NCBI GenBank assembly: GCA_045616125.1
Contig: JAZLGC010000056.1
Coordinates: 42,702 to 106,701 of the forward strand
Length of the DNA: 64,000 bases
Reading direction: 5' to 3'
Source: Treponema_I sp045616125
GTDB taxonomy: Bacteria; Spirochaetota; Spirochaetia; Treponematales; Treponemataceae
This document shows positions 25,372 to 33,705 of the stretch, one piece after another. Position numbers and translations under genes: made by a program. The stretch's first letter is position 1; each line of letters opens with the position of its first letter. Below the pieces are notes generated by a model. The model saw nothing but the letters and a program-made list of their open reading frames with translations, was not told where the DNA came from and ran no database searches.

Positions 25372-26754
25372 ATGTATAAAGAACGTCGCAGATTAGTATT
25401 TTATCTGATAAACTTCACTGCCGGATGGATATTCGTTTTACTTACCCTCCTGCTTATTCCTACCACTTCTTTCTGGCTTATTGTAATCGTAACGGCATTC
25501 ATGTTTACTACGGGACTGTATCTGGCAAACTCTGCCTACAGCCGTTTGAGCCGTCGTATTGAGCGCCGTATGATGTCCCGGCATGAAACGGGTCTCATGA
25601 GTACATTCCTTGATGAGTTACGTTTCTCTTATACTGAAGATGAATTTATTCAGGTCATTCAGCGTAATCTGGAAGATATAGCAGATGCTTCGGTTCTGTA
25701 TGTTGACCGTGAGAATAACTACATTATGTATAACTCTCCCAGCCGCATTACTACATCAGAAGCTACCATCGTTAAACTTGAACAGAACTTCCCAAAGTCA
25801 TGGGCAGAAGGTGTGTACTATCTGGACTCAAACCTTGGTATTACCTCCAACGTTCGTGATGCCCGTGGTTTCTTTCTGGTAACTGGTACCAAACATCTGT
25901 ATGTATTCTGTCGTTTTACCCATACAGTAGACGCTGAAATGTTTTCCCGCCTTCTGGCAGAATTCAAACGGTTTGAAAAACGTTCAATCGTCATCAATGA
26001 GCTGACTGAAATTTCATCTCTGTCTGCAGAATGGGATCAGCTGGCTGCAACACAACGTTCATTCCTGCCTCAGAAAATGCCTGAAATCAAAGGTCTTGAT
26101 ATTGCAGCCTATTTCCGTCCTCTAGTTAACGTATCCGGTGACTATTACACGGTTCTGCCCATTGATGAGAATAAAACACTGGTAATGCTGGGAGACGTTT
26201 CCGGTAAAGGTCTTTCCGCAGCACTGGTAATGGGTTTGGTAATGAATACCGTTAAGATTGTTGAAAATAAGGAAGACCTTGAAAGCGTAGTACAGGCAGT
26301 TGACCGCGCCATTAAGGGCATGCATCTGCAGGATAAATATACGGTACTTTTCATCGGAATCATTGATACTGAAAAAATGACTATCCGTTACGTAAATGCA
26401 TCAATGTCAGACCCTATTATTGTTACCCGTTCTCCTGATGGCTATCGTATCAAACCGTTGACTTCAAATAACTCGGTTGTCGGTATTATCGATATGGACC
26501 AGGTAACTGTAAGCGAACAGCGTCTGTTCCGTGATGACCTGATTCTTATGGCTTCGGACGGTGTTTCTGAAGTAATGGATGATGAAGGCGTAGAACTTGG
26601 TGATACCCAGTTGTATATGAATACCATCAAAAACAGTGCGTATAAGTCAGCTCATCATATCGTTAATGATATTGTGGACCTTGTTCTTTCATATAACGGA
26701 GACAAAAAACTTCGCGATGACGTTACCATGCTGGCTGTAAAGGTTGAGGGATAA
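25372..26754 (+). CDS. Membrane-anchored SpoIIE/RsbU-type PP2C serine phosphatase
   Basis: A 460-residue protein. Two N-terminal membrane helices (about 10-52) form a hairpin anchor and are followed by a GAF/PAS-like region (about 75-205). The C-terminal half is a PP2C phosphatase of the SpoIIE/RsbU class: RSFLPQKMPEIKGLDIAAYF, VSGDYYTV, GDVSGKGLSAALVMG and a late RDDVTMLAVK segment with metal-binding aspartates. Such phosphatases remove phosphate from a STAS-domain antagonist to switch sigma factors or other outputs. It starts a tight unit (2 nt to the next phosphatase, then a STAS gene), which makes the downstream STAS protein the likely substrate. Confidence 0.88.
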   Translation: MYKERRRLVFYLINFTAGWIFVLLTLLLIPTTSFWLIVIVTAFMFTTGLYLANSAYSRLSRRIERRMMSRHETGLMSTFLDELRFSYTEDEFIQVIQRNLEDIADASVLYVDRENNYIMYNSPSRITTSEATIVKLEQNFPKSWAEGVYYLDSNLGITSNVRDARGFFLVTGTKHLYVFCRFTHTVDAEMFSRLLAEFKRFEKRSIVINELTEISSLSAEWDQLAATQRSFLPQKMPEIKGLDIAAYFRPLVNVSGDYYTVLPIDENKTLVMLGDVSGKGLSAALVMGLVMNTVKIVENKEDLESVVQAVDRAIKGMHLQDKYTVLFIGIIDTEKMTIRYVNASMSDPIIVTRSPDGYRIKPLTSNNSVVGIIDMDQVTVSEQRLFRDDLILMASDGVSEVMDDEGVELGDTQLYMNTIKNSAYKSAHHIVNDIVDLVLSYNGDKKLRDDVTMLAVKVEG

Positions 26755-26756
26755 AA

Positions 26757-28910
26757 ATGATTTATTTAGTAATAAATGTTGTAATTGCAGCACTGCTCAT
26801 TATCTATTCATCTATTGCAGACGTAAATGCCGGAGAGTTGAAATCACGTGCTATTATTAACTTTGCGCTGGTACTTTCTGTAACTACACTTCTGAATGCG
26901 TTGTGTATTCTTCTGTCTTTCTGGGGAAACAGTCAGCTGATAAATCTGTTTGGCCGTCTGGAGTATTTCCTCATCGGTGTTACCGGTATCCAGTATGCTG
27001 CGTTTCTTGTCCGCTACCCGCACTTTAACCGCCATGTGGGTCTGTCTCTTCTGCAGGTTATTGCATATATGGTTGCAGCGTATATCGTTTTCTCAACGTT
27101 CAATACCGTTCATTATTCAATAGAACACGGTATGGTTGTTGATTCTGCAATGTTCTTGGATAGTTTTAACCTGAACTGGCATAATACCTACATGATATTG
27201 TTCCATGCAGTCATTCCGGCTTTTGGTATTCTTTCCATGGTGCTTCGTCTGGAAGTTATCAAGGATAAAATGATTCGTACCAATATGCTTCTGATGATTG
27301 GAATTACCATTGTCGGCTGGATTATGTATCATCTGGTATTTACCATTGCTGCAGCCTACATTCCAGCATATACACTGCTGTTCCCGCTGTTGCCTGCAAG
27401 TCTTGCATTCTTTACCTTCCGCATTGTTAACCGCAAAATGAACCTTGAATTCAAGACTCTGATTCGTAGAATCATTAACTTTGTTATCAGTAACCTGATT
27501 CCCGGTATTGCTGTCGGTCTTTTTGTCGCTTGGGCCCAGCGTTTCAGATACACAAATTATGGCTTGTATGTATCCCTGATTCTTATTGTTACCGTAGTTA
27601 TCTTTTTTGCCGTATATGGTCTTGATAAGTGGCTGCATCGTGACCGTGACGTCAACAGGGACCGGTTCTATGAAGTTGATCTGGAAAATGCCCTGTCCGC
27701 CATTGACTATGATGATGAAAACCTTGACTTAACACAGACGGTTGTTGATATTTTCCGTAAATACATAAAATGTCACAGTATTGAAATTCTTCTGGAAAAT
27801 ACTTCTGATGAAGCATTGGAAACATTCTATACAACCGGTGGTAAAAATCACCGTATTCCATTGTCTTCAAAGATTTTTGATGCTGCTCTCAATGATAACC
27901 GAAACATCATTTTCCGTGACCATGTAGAAAACCACTATCGTCTTCCAACCGTAAAAGTGGAACTGCTGGAGCTGTTCCATGATACCAACAGTGAAGCCAT
28001 GATTCTTCTTCAGGAAGGTCGCCATATTTTTGGTGCCATTCTTCTTGGTGATCATGTTCTCGGTAATGAATATGATGATTACGAGTACAATGTATTTACC
28101 CGTTTGTATTCGTACTTCTTTGTAATCGGTTACTACCTGCGCAATAAATCAAATGAATCGGTTGTTGGTACCGTAAACCGGGAAATTTCCATGTCGGGTC
28201 AGGTAATTCAGTCAATTCAGGAAAACCTTGATTTTATCAATAATCCAAAAGTTGACGTAGGGTACCTTTCCGTAGCAGCACATAACCTTGGTGGTGAATA
28301 CTACGACTTCATCCGTCTGACAGATACCAAACATATCGTCATTCTTGGTGACATCAGTGGTAAAGGAATTAACGCTTCAATGTCTACCGTCATTTTGAAG
28401 TCTATTGTGCGTACCTACCTCGCTGAAACCCATGATTTCAAACAGCTGGTTCTTAAAGTAAACAGCTTTATTCGCAATAACCTGCCGAAGGGAACGTTCT
28501 TTGCCGGAGTATTTGCGCTGTTCGATTTTGAGGAAAATGCCATGTACTACATTAACTGTGGCATTCCGGCCCTTTTCATGTATAACCCTCAGTTCAACAA
28601 CATTGTTGAAATTCAGGGTGAAGGCCGCGTACTTGGTTTCGTGCGCCAGATTCGTAAACTGGTAAAGGTAAAGAAGGTTGAACTGCAACCAGGTAACGTT
28701 CTTCTGGCAACAACAGATGGTTTGCTTGACGGACACTCAATCCGCGGTGAAGCTTTTGGTCGTGAGCGTGTTCAGCGCTCTCTTATGGCAAACATGGGTT
28801 ATTCGGCAAGTAAAATCTGTACATTCCTGCATCAGGAATTGCTGGATTATACTTCTCAGGAACTTGAAGACGACGTTAGTATTATCGTTATCAAATATCT
28901 TGCTCAGTAA
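26757..28910 (+). CDS. Seven-helix receptor fused to GAF and SpoIIE-type PP2C phosphatase
   Basis: A 717-residue protein. Seven or eight membrane helices occupy residues 1-290, in the arrangement of 7TM sensor domains found on some histidine kinases and phosphatases. A GAF-like domain follows (about 310-460), then a PP2C domain (about 490-717) with GGEYYDFIRL, GDISGKGINASMS and LEDDVSIIVIK. The metal ligands appear intact. It is the second phosphatase in the unit, so two different inputs could converge on one STAS protein. The ligand of the membrane part is unknown. Confidence 0.85.
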   Translation: MIYLVINVVIAALLIIYSSIADVNAGELKSRAIINFALVLSVTTLLNALCILLSFWGNSQLINLFGRLEYFLIGVTGIQYAAFLVRYPHFNRHVGLSLLQVIAYMVAAYIVFSTFNTVHYSIEHGMVVDSAMFLDSFNLNWHNTYMILFHAVIPAFGILSMVLRLEVIKDKMIRTNMLLMIGITIVGWIMYHLVFTIAAAYIPAYTLLFPLLPASLAFFTFRIVNRKMNLEFKTLIRRIINFVISNLIPGIAVGLFVAWAQRFRYTNYGLYVSLILIVTVVIFFAVYGLDKWLHRDRDVNRDRFYEVDLENALSAIDYDDENLDLTQTVVDIFRKYIKCHSIEILLENTSDEALETFYTTGGKNHRIPLSSKIFDAALNDNRNIIFRDHVENHYRLPTVKVELLELFHDTNSEAMILLQEGRHIFGAILLGDHVLGNEYDDYEYNVFTRLYSYFFVIGYYLRNKSNESVVGTVNREISMSGQVIQSIQENLDFINNPKVDVGYLSVAAHNLGGEYYDFIRLTDTKHIVILGDISGKGINASMSTVILKSIVRTYLAETHDFKQLVLKVNSFIRNNLPKGTFFAGVFALFDFEENAMYYINCGIPALFMYNPQFNNIVEIQGEGRVLGFVRQIRKLVKVKKVELQPGNVLLATTDGLLDGHSIRGEAFGRERVQRSLMANMGYSASKICTFLHQELLDYTSQELEDDVSIIVIKYLAQ

Positions 28911-28938
28911 TTTTTGTATCGAATAGAGGTAAAAATAC

Positions 28939-29265
28939 ATGGATACTCTTTCTATGACTGAAAAACGCGGTCCTAACTATATTCTCTTTGAGCCCAGTGG
29001 TGTTATCAGTTCATATACTTTTTCTGATTTCCGCTCAAAGGTGTATGACGGTATTAAATCAAACAATGTTGTCATTGATCTGGCCAACGTAACCGGCATT
29101 GATTCATCAGGTATTGGAGTTCTGATGGGTGCTTTTAATGATGGTGAAGAAAGTGGATTTTCGTTGTATCTGATGCGTCCCAGCGGTATTGTATATCAGG
29201 CTTTGGATGGTACAGGATTTACTGATACGTTCAAAATTATCCACTCTGTAACTGAGGTTGTGTAA
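28939..29265 (+). CDS. STAS-domain anti-sigma-factor antagonist
   Basis: A 108-residue single STAS domain of the SpoIIAA/RsbV type. The phosphorylatable serine lies in GIDSSGIGVLMG, preceded by the usual VVIDLANV strand. In the partner-switching mechanism the unphosphorylated form binds and sequesters an anti-sigma kinase. Here no RsbW/SpoIIAB-type kinase and no sigma factor is in the unit, so the partner must be encoded elsewhere. AGAGG lies upstream of the ATG. It follows the 7TM phosphatase by 28 bp. Confidence 0.88.
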   Translation: MDTLSMTEKRGPNYILFEPSGVISSYTFSDFRSKVYDGIKSNNVVIDLANVTGIDSSGIGVLMGAFNDGEESGFSLYLMRPSGIVYQALDGTGFTDTFKIIHSVTEVV

Positions 29266-29283
29266 GTTCCAATGGTGATGAAT

Positions 29284-30126
29284 ATGAAAAAATCGATACG
29301 GTTGCTCTGTGCTTTTTTACTTTTGACAACTGTTGTTTCATGTAAAAAAGATGAAGTTGAGGCAGAACCCCTGCCTCCAGAAGAAATTCAGTTGAATGCA
29401 GCTATCCAGATGTTCAAGAGTATTCCCCATCCAGCTGAATTCAGTGATGAAATTAATACTGTTCTTGCCCGCATTGAGGAAGAAAGAACACTGTTTATAA
29501 CGGATATTCAGGAAGTTGATGCAGCTGATACTGATAATCTGCTGCTTTTGATTGATAAAAGAAACAGGGTTGGAGAGGATTATGAACCGGAAGATCTTGT
29601 TCCTCTGGTAAAGAACAGTTCCTATCCTATAAGCCGCAATGATTTAAGCCTTCGTGTTCCGGTAGAAAAAGCGCTGGTTGTTATGGCTGAAGGGGCAAAA
29701 CAGGATGGTATTTCCCTGCTGGTTAGTTCTACCTACCGCAGTTATGCATATCAGGCACGTCTTTTCCAGCGCTATGTAGATCAGGATGGGGAAGCAGAAG
29801 CTGAACGGTATTCTGCACGTCCCGGTACCAGCCAGCATCAGTTAGGTGTTGCTATTGACTTTGGCAGCATTGATGACAGTTATGCTGAAACAAAAGCCGG
29901 AAAATGGCTTGCTGCCCACGCAGAAGAATATGGATTCAGCTTAAGCTTCCCGCAGGGATATGAACCGGTTACCGGGTATATGTGGGAATGCTGGCATTTC
30001 CGCTATATCGGACAGTCTGCAGTAGATTTCCAGCGTAACTGGTTCAATGATATCCAGCAGTATATGATTGAATTCGTAGACTGCTGGCGTAAAGCTGGTG
30101 CTGAAATGGCAGCAAGTGCTGAATAA
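29284..30126 (+). CDS. VanY-type D-alanyl-D-alanine carboxypeptidase lipoprotein
   Basis: A 280-residue lipoprotein with lipobox TVVSC. The C-terminal part is a peptidase M15B domain: GTSQHQLGVAIDFG supplies the Zn-binding His and Asp (SxHxxGxAxD) and WECWHFRYIG the catalytic Glu and third His ligand. Members trim the terminal D-Ala of peptidoglycan stem peptides. Two upstream ATGs (29272, 29278) are in frame; 29284 was chosen because GGTGA is placed correctly and MKK starts a standard lipoprotein signal. It is the last gene of the phosphatase-STAS unit and faces the minus-strand DUF2812 gene closely. Confidence 0.88.
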   Translation: MKKSIRLLCAFLLLTTVVSCKKDEVEAEPLPPEEIQLNAAIQMFKSIPHPAEFSDEINTVLARIEEERTLFITDIQEVDAADTDNLLLLIDKRNRVGEDYEPEDLVPLVKNSSYPISRNDLSLRVPVEKALVVMAEGAKQDGISLLVSSTYRSYAYQARLFQRYVDQDGEAEAERYSARPGTSQHQLGVAIDFGSIDDSYAETKAGKWLAAHAEEYGFSLSFPQGYEPVTGYMWECWHFRYIGQSAVDFQRNWFNDIQQYMIEFVDCWRKAGAEMAASAE

Positions 30127-30133
30127 AAATTGT

Positions 30134-30676
30134 TCAGTCCTTCTGGTATTTCCGTTTCAGCATTGTAATCTTCCGGACACAGTGCAGGAGTACCCACATA
30201 TAGAGGACAAACAGTACTGCGTACACGCTCAGGAGAACAACGCGGCCGGTACCGGTAAATGAGTGACTGAAACCTGGGATAACGCAGGTAAGGAAAATGG
30301 CAATGATGGGAACAAGCCGTGTGGTCACTACTTTTGACAGCATTGCAAGGCGTGATTCGTTGTCAGAAAACAGTTCAGCTTCTTTTTCGTTTTTTGCAGC
30401 AGCAGCCGGTTTACGGTAATATTTGAACCGATTGTACTCATCAAAGTATTCCCAGCCGTAATCTTTCAGCATCTGTTCATATTCAGGTGCGATGGGGTTG
30501 GGATCATATTCCAGACGGTAAATAACGTCTTCCGGTTCACATTTTTCAAAGGTGAATACGCAGAACCGTACTTTCTTCAGTTTTAATCCCTGTTTGTGCA
30601 TTTCCCGCAGCCACAGCTCTTCTTCTTCATAATCAGTTACGGTGAACCATTTGAATTTTGTTACAGTGTCTTTCAT
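30134..30676 (-). CDS. DUF2812 membrane protein
   Basis: A 180-residue protein with a soluble N-terminal half typical of DUF2812 (KFKWFTVTDYEEEELWLREMH, then RLEYDPNP and W-E-Y-F-D-E-Y) and two C-terminal membrane helices (about 110-130 and 140-165). The start at 30676 follows the padR stop by one base, and its ribosome site (AAAGGAG) lies inside the end of padR. DUF2812 genes are very often paired with a PadR regulator, as here. The biochemical role is unknown. Confidence 0.8.
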   Translation of the reverse strand: MKDTVTKFKWFTVTDYEEEELWLREMHKQGLKLKKVRFCVFTFEKCEPEDVIYRLEYDPNPIAPEYEQMLKDYGWEYFDEYNRFKYYRKPAAAAKNEKEAELFSDNESRLAMLSKVVTTRLVPIIAIFLTCVIPGFSHSFTGTGRVVLLSVYAVLFVLYMWVLLHCVRKITMLKRKYQKD

Positions 30677-30677
30677 G

Positions 30678-30992
30678 TTATTTATCTCCTTTACTGTTTC
30701 TGTATAACCGTTCAATTCTTTTAATTTCTGTGGCAAGCACTTCTTGCCCCAGCTCTGTAATGACATACAGCCGCCGTTTTTCTTCTTCAGAATGAAAACG
30801 GATCAGACCGTCGACCCCCATTTTCGTTAAGGTTCCGTACATGGTTCCTGCACTGATGGTAACTTCCCCATCAGTCATCTGGGCTACCTGCTGTCCGATG
30901 CCGTAGCCGTGATTGGGCTGCTGCAGGCAGTACAGAATGTAAAACCCTGTTTCTGTCATGGGCACGTAAATTCGCTTTGTCTTATCGTCCAT
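30678..30992 (-). CDS. PadR-family transcriptional regulator
   Basis: A 104-residue winged-helix repressor (ETGFYILYCLQQPNHGYGIG, SAGTMYGTLTKM, ITELGQEVL) with a short C-terminal dimerisation helix. The start at 30992 was chosen for the GGAG 7 nt upstream; the longer frame from 31019 runs into operator sequence. It should repress its own operon with the DUF2812 gene: three operator-like sites lie in and around a near-consensus promoter immediately upstream. It is divergent from the HD-like gene at 31139, which could also be controlled. Confidence 0.88.
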   Translation of the reverse strand: MDDKTKRIYVPMTETGFYILYCLQQPNHGYGIGQQVAQMTDGEVTISAGTMYGTLTKMGVDGLIRFHSEEEKRRLYVITELGQEVLATEIKRIERLYRNSKGDK

Positions 30993-31002
30993 TAATGTCT
31001 CC

Positions 31003-31089
31003 GAAGTTCGATATATCATGTTGCTAGCTATTGAGATGCGATGTATCGAAGTACGATATAAATATATATCGGAGCTCGATGTATGTCAA
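31003..31089 (-). promoter_or_regulatory. padR promoter with three operator-like dyads
   Basis: On the minus strand, TTGACA (31089-31084), 17 bp, then TATATT (31066-31061) form a consensus-like promoter. A dyad of form ATRTATC-N7-GATRTAT occurs at 31064-31084 (filling the -35/-10 spacer) and 31041-31061 (at the transcription start). A half-site with the same N7 core (GAAGTTC-GATATAT) is at 31003-31016, near the ribosome site. The placement fits autorepression. Confidence 0.7.
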
Positions 31090-31138
31090 GTAGTATTTTC
31101 AGAAATAATCTGATATTATTTATGGCGGAGATAACAAA

Positions 31139-32698
31139 ATGAAAACATTCGTAAATGAACAGACTGTCATGCAGTTCTATATCAATCAGCTTGATGCTGA
31201 TGCCATTAGCTTTTTGAAAGGAAAAGAAGCAAAAAAGGCAAAAATCAGGGATCTGGTAGAAAAACTTATGGCAGCCGAAACCATGAACGGTAAAATTACC
31301 ATTGCCTGTGACCTTTGGAAGGCCCTTTTTGATGCTTCCCTTTCCTTCATCGATCCTAATAAGCACGGATATGACCGCATCTTCAACTATTTTGATTCTT
31401 ACGTTGAATTTGAAGAACTGATTTTCGCTTCAGATTCCTTTTACCGCGATCACACCCTCCATTGCATCTGGGTTTATTTCCTGGGTGAGTACATCAAGAA
31501 GAACGAAAGCTTCAGCCGCCTGTTCCTTGATATGAAACAGACAGAGATGATTGTAGAGGGCTTGTACGAGATTGTCTATGAAACTGAATCGCTCAGCAAA
31601 AAGTCAAAGCAGATGCTGGAGAATATCAAGAGAGTAATCGAAGTGCAGAATAAGCTGGAAGATGCTGTATTCTGTGTTTCTGCCATTACCCATGACCTGG
31701 GATACCCGCTGAAGAAGATTGAGAAAATCAACAAGAGTATCAAGAAAGTGCTGCCGTATTTTGCCGTAAACAATTTTGATGATTTTTCTTTTGGATTCGA
31801 TAATATTCAGCAGGAATTCATATCGAACTTTATTGACCTGCTTTCCCGTAGTTTTAACTGCAATCTGTACAATGACCTGTACCTTGATGAAGGCGATATT
31901 ATCCTGAAAGTTTTTGAAAAGTGCTTTACCATGGATAAACAGTCTATCGTTGGTATCAATTCGGAGGCAGTAAAGGAACTGACTAAAGAAGAACGTGAAG
32001 CAATGGCCAAAGCAATGGAACTGCAGGCTTATTTCAATCCTGATAACGGATTCCGGAATTCTATGCTGAAGGACTTTGAAGACTACCAGCATGGCATTAT
32101 GAGTGCTTTTGTTCTGGCTAAAAATATCGAAGTCTTTGGAGCAATCCATTACAACCGGGATTCTAAGATTGATCTTTCGGAGAATGCACGGACTCCTGCA
32201 GAGGTATTGCTTTCAATTACTGAAATTCTGAAGTCAGTTTCAGTGCATACGTGCGAAGACTATACGATTTCTGAAATTGAAAGCGTGAACTTTCTTACAT
32301 TTGTTGATGAGCTGGAAGAATTTTCACGTATTTCACGTGCCAGCCAGAACCGCGAATACGTTAAGGAATTCTGTGAATCCTACTTTGATATGGATGATGA
32401 GGGCTGGCTGAACATTACCTTTGAATTCCATAACGATAACCTGGACAATCTGGATCCGGAACGGGCATTCAAGGGACGTTGCAAGCGTTTCCTGAGTCTG
32501 TTTGATGTTACTCATCTGTCATCAAACCTGAAACTCCGCGTTTCATGCGTTGGAAAACTGGCCACTGACCAGAACACCTATGTTCTGGAACTGGCTAACC
32601 ACCACGCCGATATTCTGGTAAACGGCGAATCCCAGAACATCCCGAAGTACCTGAAATCAAACCAGTACTACACCAAAGAAGAGTACGCAGAAATCTGA
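31139..32698 (+). CDS. HD-domain-like protein of unknown function
   Basis: A 519-residue soluble, mostly helical protein. RDHTLHCIWVYFLGEY followed about 80 residues later by AITHDLGYPLKKIEK gives the spaced His and His-Asp elements of HD-superfamily phosphohydrolases. Overall similarity to a known subfamily is not evident to me. The C-terminal third (about 385-519) looks like a separate domain (EEFSRISRASQNREYVKEF, then beta-rich). GGAG lies 8 nt before the ATG. It is transcribed away from padR across the operator region, so it may respond to the same signal. A terminator with an embedded palindromic repeat follows. Confidence 0.5.
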   Translation: MKTFVNEQTVMQFYINQLDADAISFLKGKEAKKAKIRDLVEKLMAAETMNGKITIACDLWKALFDASLSFIDPNKHGYDRIFNYFDSYVEFEELIFASDSFYRDHTLHCIWVYFLGEYIKKNESFSRLFLDMKQTEMIVEGLYEIVYETESLSKKSKQMLENIKRVIEVQNKLEDAVFCVSAITHDLGYPLKKIEKINKSIKKVLPYFAVNNFDDFSFGFDNIQQEFISNFIDLLSRSFNCNLYNDLYLDEGDIILKVFEKCFTMDKQSIVGINSEAVKELTKEEREAMAKAMELQAYFNPDNGFRNSMLKDFEDYQHGIMSAFVLAKNIEVFGAIHYNRDSKIDLSENARTPAEVLLSITEILKSVSVHTCEDYTISEIESVNFLTFVDELEEFSRISRASQNREYVKEFCESYFDMDDEGWLNITFEFHNDNLDNLDPERAFKGRCKRFLSLFDVTHLSSNLKLRVSCVGKLATDQNTYVLELANHHADILVNGESQNIPKYLKSNQYYTKEEYAEI

Positions 32699-32722
32699 AA
32701 TTCAATCAGTTCTGGAAAATAA

Positions 32723-32816
32723 AAAAAGCTGTCCTAAATGAATAGTGCATAGCGTCATTCCGAACTCGATTCGGAATCTCATTGCTAAATTCAGCAGATT
32801 GGACAGCTTTTTGTTT
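32723..32816 (+). terminator. Terminator with a palindromic repeat in its loop
   Basis: AAAAAGCTGTCC (32723-32734) pairs with GGACAGCTTTTT (32801-32812). The 66-nt loop holds the CATTCCGAA/TTCGGAATC repeat (32754-32781) that also occurs at 14065-14092. Confidence 0.7.
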
Positions 32817-32836
32817 TATGAGGGCGGTATATCTAA

Positions 32837-33070
32837 TTATCTGTCACATTCATCAGGAACGGTATCGGGTACTTTCCCGAGGACTGACAGGAATGTATCT
32901 CTGGAACCTTTTGCTGCTCTTTCTTCAAGATAGTGTTCTGTTTCCATGGCAGAGATTTTTTCAGCTACGGCTGAAATAACAAATTGGTTAATTGAAACAT
33001 TATCTTTTGATGCCAGTTTTTTAACCATAGTGTGGTATGAATCGGGTAACCGAACGCTTAATGTGCTCAT
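32837..33070 (-). CDS. Ribbon-helix-helix antitoxin
   Basis: A 77-residue protein with an N-terminal ribbon-helix-helix fold (STLSVRLPDSYHTMVKKLA, then SINQFVISAVAEKI) of the CopG/Arc class, and an acidic C-terminal tail that would wrap the toxin. Its ATG overlaps the stop of the PIN gene by 4 nt (ATGA). Toxin-first order is the reverse of the usual arrangement. Translation should depend on coupling to the toxin message. The RHH domain would be expected to bind the long palindrome over the promoter. Confidence 0.82.
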   Translation of the reverse strand: MSTLSVRLPDSYHTMVKKLASKDNVSINQFVISAVAEKISAMETEHYLEERAAKGSRDTFLSVLGKVPDTVPDECDR

Positions 33071-33495
33071 TTTACTGTCTCCTCTAAATGTATAAGATAT
33101 TCTTTTGGGGTTAGAATTGAAATTCCTAAGGATTCTGCCTGAATGAAATCTTTTTTGTTGAACGTTATGATTGTTTTTGCATTTGAGTTAATCGCAAGCT
33201 CCAATACATGATCGTCAAAAGGATCTCTTAGGAAAGGTCTCCATAGAAAAAAAATTCTGGTTTTATTTCCAACAGAGCAAATATAATCAAGAAATGCTTC
33301 GATGTCGTCATCGGTAAAAATGATCCTGTTCAGATGTTTTTTCAAAACAGCTTCATATTCCAAAATAAGTGGCACTGAAATGGCGAATTCAAAAGAGCCT
33401 GTTCCAATCAGAGAGATTAATTCAAATGATTTTCCATTTCTACTTTTGAGCGCTGAGAGAATGACATTTGTATCAATGACAATGACGTCCTTCAT
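33067..33495 (-). CDS. PIN-domain toxin (TIGR00305-like)
   Basis: A 142-residue PIN ribonuclease. Acidic metal ligands are visible in VIVIDTNVILSALKS, in ILEYEAVL, and in the C-terminal RDPFDDHVLELAI pair, followed by TIITFNKKDF. This matches the family called putative toxin-antitoxin component, PIN family. The start at 33495 is preferred over the longer frame from 33519: TACAAT lies 7 nt upstream with TTGACT 17 bp before it, so the mRNA should be leaderless. It is co-transcribed with the RHH antitoxin downstream. Confidence 0.84.
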   Translation of the reverse strand: MKDVIVIDTNVILSALKSRNGKSFELISLIGTGSFEFAISVPLILEYEAVLKKHLNRIIFTDDDIEAFLDYICSVGNKTRIFFLWRPFLRDPFDDHVLELAINSNAKTIITFNKKDFIQAESLGISILTPKEYLIHLEETVK

Positions 33496-33531
33496 AATTG
33501 GTATTGTATATGATACCAATTATGAAGTCAA
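33490..33531 (-). promoter_or_regulatory. Promoter and 15-bp perfect palindrome of the PIN-RHH operon
   Basis: The arms CTTCATAATTGGTAT (33490-33504) and ATACCAATTATGAAG (33513-33527) are perfect inverse complements around 8 nt. The palindrome spans from the toxin start codon across the -10 (minus-strand TACAAT, 33508-33503) to the edge of the -35 (TTGACT, 33531-33526); the spacer is 17 bp. Another half-site, ATTGGTAT, is at 33548-33555. It is very likely the autoregulatory operator. Confidence 0.75.
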
Positions 33532-33597
33532 AGGTAATGGTGCGATGATTGGTATGAAGGTTTGTATGTATTTCTATTGATCGAATGAGAAACAAAG

Positions 33598-33635
33598 AAA
33601 GGCTCCCGTATCGGATGATGCGGGAGCCTTTGTTG
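33598..33635. terminator. Bidirectional terminator downstream of leuS
   Basis: AAAGGCTCCCG (33598-33608) and CGGGAGCCTTT (33621-33631) pair perfectly; A/T runs on both sides suit either direction. It separates leuS from the PIN-RHH promoter. Confidence 0.8.
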
Positions 33636-33649
33636 TTTAGTTGTAAGCG

Positions 33650-33680
33650 GATCCTTCGACAGGCTCAGGAATCCTGGATA
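33650..33680. repeat. Short palindromic repeat, intergenic copy
   Basis: GGATCCTTCGACAGGCTCAGG followed by AATCC carries the CCTGAG-N3/4-TCGAAGG core (reverse strand) that is also found in frame in purL and leuS. Confidence 0.6.
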
Positions 33681-33705
33681 CGTGAGTTCTGGTATTCTTC
33701 AACTC

